A stretch of 6,880 bases of DNA, from NCBI GenBank assembly GCA_030038715.1, contig JASHSO010000212.1, forward strand, positions 1-6,880. Direction: 5' to 3'. Positions 6,131 to 6,880 of the stretch are shown here, one piece after another (within the stretch, counting starts at the first letter, position 1; every line of letters starts with the position of its first letter). The notes beneath the pieces were generated by a model. That model had not been told where the DNA came from. It was given only the letters and a program-made list of their open reading frames with translations, and made no database searches. Source of the stretch: Streptosporangiaceae bacterium (lineage in GTDB: Bacteria; Actinomycetota; Actinomycetes; Streptosporangiales; Streptosporangiaceae). A program made the position numbers and the translations under genes.

Positions 6131-6772
6131 TCATTCCGCGTCGAAGCTCAGCCGGTTCCGGACACTGACGACTCCTTCGACATGCCGGACATGTGACACC
6201 AGGCTCAGCCCGACCCGACGTTGTTCGACAGAGCCCGAGATCGTCACGATTCCCGATCGTACGGTCACCTCGAAGTCGGCGGCCTTCAGCCCGAAGACCG
6301 CGCCGATGACGTCCTCGGTAACCTCGCGCCAGATCTCCTCGTCCCGCCGCTCGAAGACGCTGAGCACGTCAGACCGGCTCACAATGCCGACGAGACTTCC
6401 GTCACGCCCGACGACCGGCAGCCGCTTGATCCGCCGGTCTTGCATGATCCTTGCCGCTTCGATCGCGAGCGCTCCCGGCCGGATGGTTATGGCGGGCGAG
6501 GTCATCAGCTGGCCGGCCGTGACCGCCCTGGCCTTGTACTCTTCATCCAGGCGCCACTGCAGCCTGAGTAGCGCCGCAGGTCTGTCCGGCTCGGTCTCCT
6601 TGTAGAGCAGATCGGCAGCGGACACCACGCCCAGGACCCGGCCGAAGTCGTCGACGACGGGGCAAGCGCTCACCCGGTACTCGCGCAGCACGCCGACGAT
6701 GTCCTTGTATTCGGCCCCTCTCCGCAGCGCGATGACCCGCGTGGTCATTACGTCGCGCACTGTCGCGTTCAT
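6131..6772 (-). CDS. CBS-CBS-BON domain protein
   Basis: A 213-residue paralogue of the protein at the left edge. The first CBS motif covers about 5-57 (VRDVMTTRVIAL, VSACPVVDDFGRVLGVVSAADLL), the second about 83-140 (LMTSPAITI, IKRLPVVGRDGSLVGIVSRSDVLSVF), and BON about 148-208 (FEVTVRSGIVTISGSV, VEGVVSVRNRLSF). It is a probable adenine-nucleotide sensor without a visible enzymatic domain. ATG 6772 is chosen over GTG 6781 because that GTG overlaps the ribosome binding site. Its stop converges on that of the HTH-PPOX gene, 13 bases apart, with no clear terminator between them. Upstream, 61 bases away, ends a probable universal stress protein gene in the same direction, so the two may be co-transcribed. 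Confidence 0.9.
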   Translation of the reverse strand: MNATVRDVMTTRVIALRRGAEYKDIVGVLREYRVSACPVVDDFGRVLGVVSAADLLYKETEPDRPAALLRLQWRLDEEYKARAVTAGQLMTSPAITIRPGALAIEAARIMQDRRIKRLPVVGRDGSLVGIVSRSDVLSVFERRDEEIWREVTEDVIGAVFGLKAADFEVTVRSGIVTISGSVEQRRVGLSLVSHVRHVEGVVSVRNRLSFDAE

Positions 6773-6780
6773 GGCTGTCA

Positions 6781-6785
6781 CCTCC
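6781..6785 (-). promoter_or_regulatory. Ribosome binding site that decides the start of the second CBS-BON gene
   Basis: GGAGG on the minus strand, within GGGAGGTGA, lies 8 bases before ATG 6772, which is ideal spacing. The in-frame GTG at 6781 begins inside this site and so has no ribosome site of its own. Confidence 0.75.
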
Positions 6786-6819
6786 CGGAGCCGGCCTCTT
6801 GCGGCCCCCTCGGCCTGCC

Positions 6820-6833
6820 GCGGAGAAGTCCGC
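6820..6833 (-). other. Stem-loop directly after the universal stress protein stop
   Basis: GCGGA-CTTC-TCCGC (minus strand) is a perfect 5-base stem with a 4-base loop, touching the upstream gene's TGA. There is no T-run. It could attenuate transcription or set the mRNA end between the stress protein and CBS-BON genes. The rest of this gap is rich in GGCC. Confidence 0.35.
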
Positions 6834-6880
6834 TCAGCCCGGCACGCCGTTGCGGATGATCACGATCGGGCACGGCGAGT
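6834..6880 (-). CDS. Universal stress protein, C-terminal fragment
   Basis: Only the last 14 codons and TGA (6834-6836) are in the window. They read SPCPIVIIRNGVPG, which fits the usual C-terminal strand of UspA-fold proteins (the SPCPVVVVR type) after the ATP-binding GxxxGS loop, which would lie outside. The match is short but characteristic, and such proteins regularly accompany CBS-BON and Acg genes in actinobacterial hypoxia regulons. Family placement is likely; whether it is a single or tandem Usp cannot be told. Confidence 0.68.
   Translation of the reverse strand, partial: SPCPIVIIRNGVPG

Noticed and set aside
6773..6781. GTG 6781 as start of the second CBS-BON gene
   Set aside because: The codon overlaps the GGAGG site that is ideally spaced for ATG 6772.

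Overview
The window is high-GC DNA with tightly packed genes, actinobacterial codon usage and protein families that occur together in the hypoxia/dormancy (DosR/DevR, or OsdR in streptomycetes) regulons of Actinobacteria. It most likely comes from an actinomycete other than Mycobacterium; I cannot name the genus. No rRNA, tRNA, mobile element or CRISPR array was seen, and no stretch longer than 300 bases lacks a gene.

Layout, left to right. A CBS-CBS-BON protein (+) enters from the left edge, with its true start probably outside. A 155-base gap holds a small stem-loop, a perfect 12-base palindrome and a DosR-box-like sequence. Next is a complete family GH65 glycoside phosphorylase-type enzyme (+), which converges on a leftward pair: an Acg-type nitroreductase-fold flavoprotein (5342 to 4209), then a zinc alcohol dehydrogenase (4182 to 3184), 26 bases apart and probably one operon. 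Divergent from that pair is an HTH-pyridoxamine-phosphate-oxidase-like fusion (+). It converges on a second CBS-CBS-BON protein (-). The right edge holds the last 14 codons of what looks like a universal stress protein (-), which would lie upstream of the second CBS protein in the same direction.

Working together (inference): CBS-BON proteins and universal stress proteins sense or bind adenine nucleotides. The Acg protein, the alcohol dehydrogenase and the split-barrel protein handle flavin or nicotinamide redox chemistry. The GH65 enzyme would release sugar phosphate from a disaccharide without spending ATP. This fits a low-oxygen, energy-saving programme.

The strongest regulatory clue is an inverted repeat in the divergent Acg / HTH-PPOX gap. 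It has the GGG-N8-CCC spacing of the DosR box, and its centre lies 42.5 bases upstream of a start point predicted from a -10-like hexamer. A related sequence (8 of 10 bases identical over the core left half) lies before the GH65 gene. No DosR/DosS-type regulator is encoded in the window itself.
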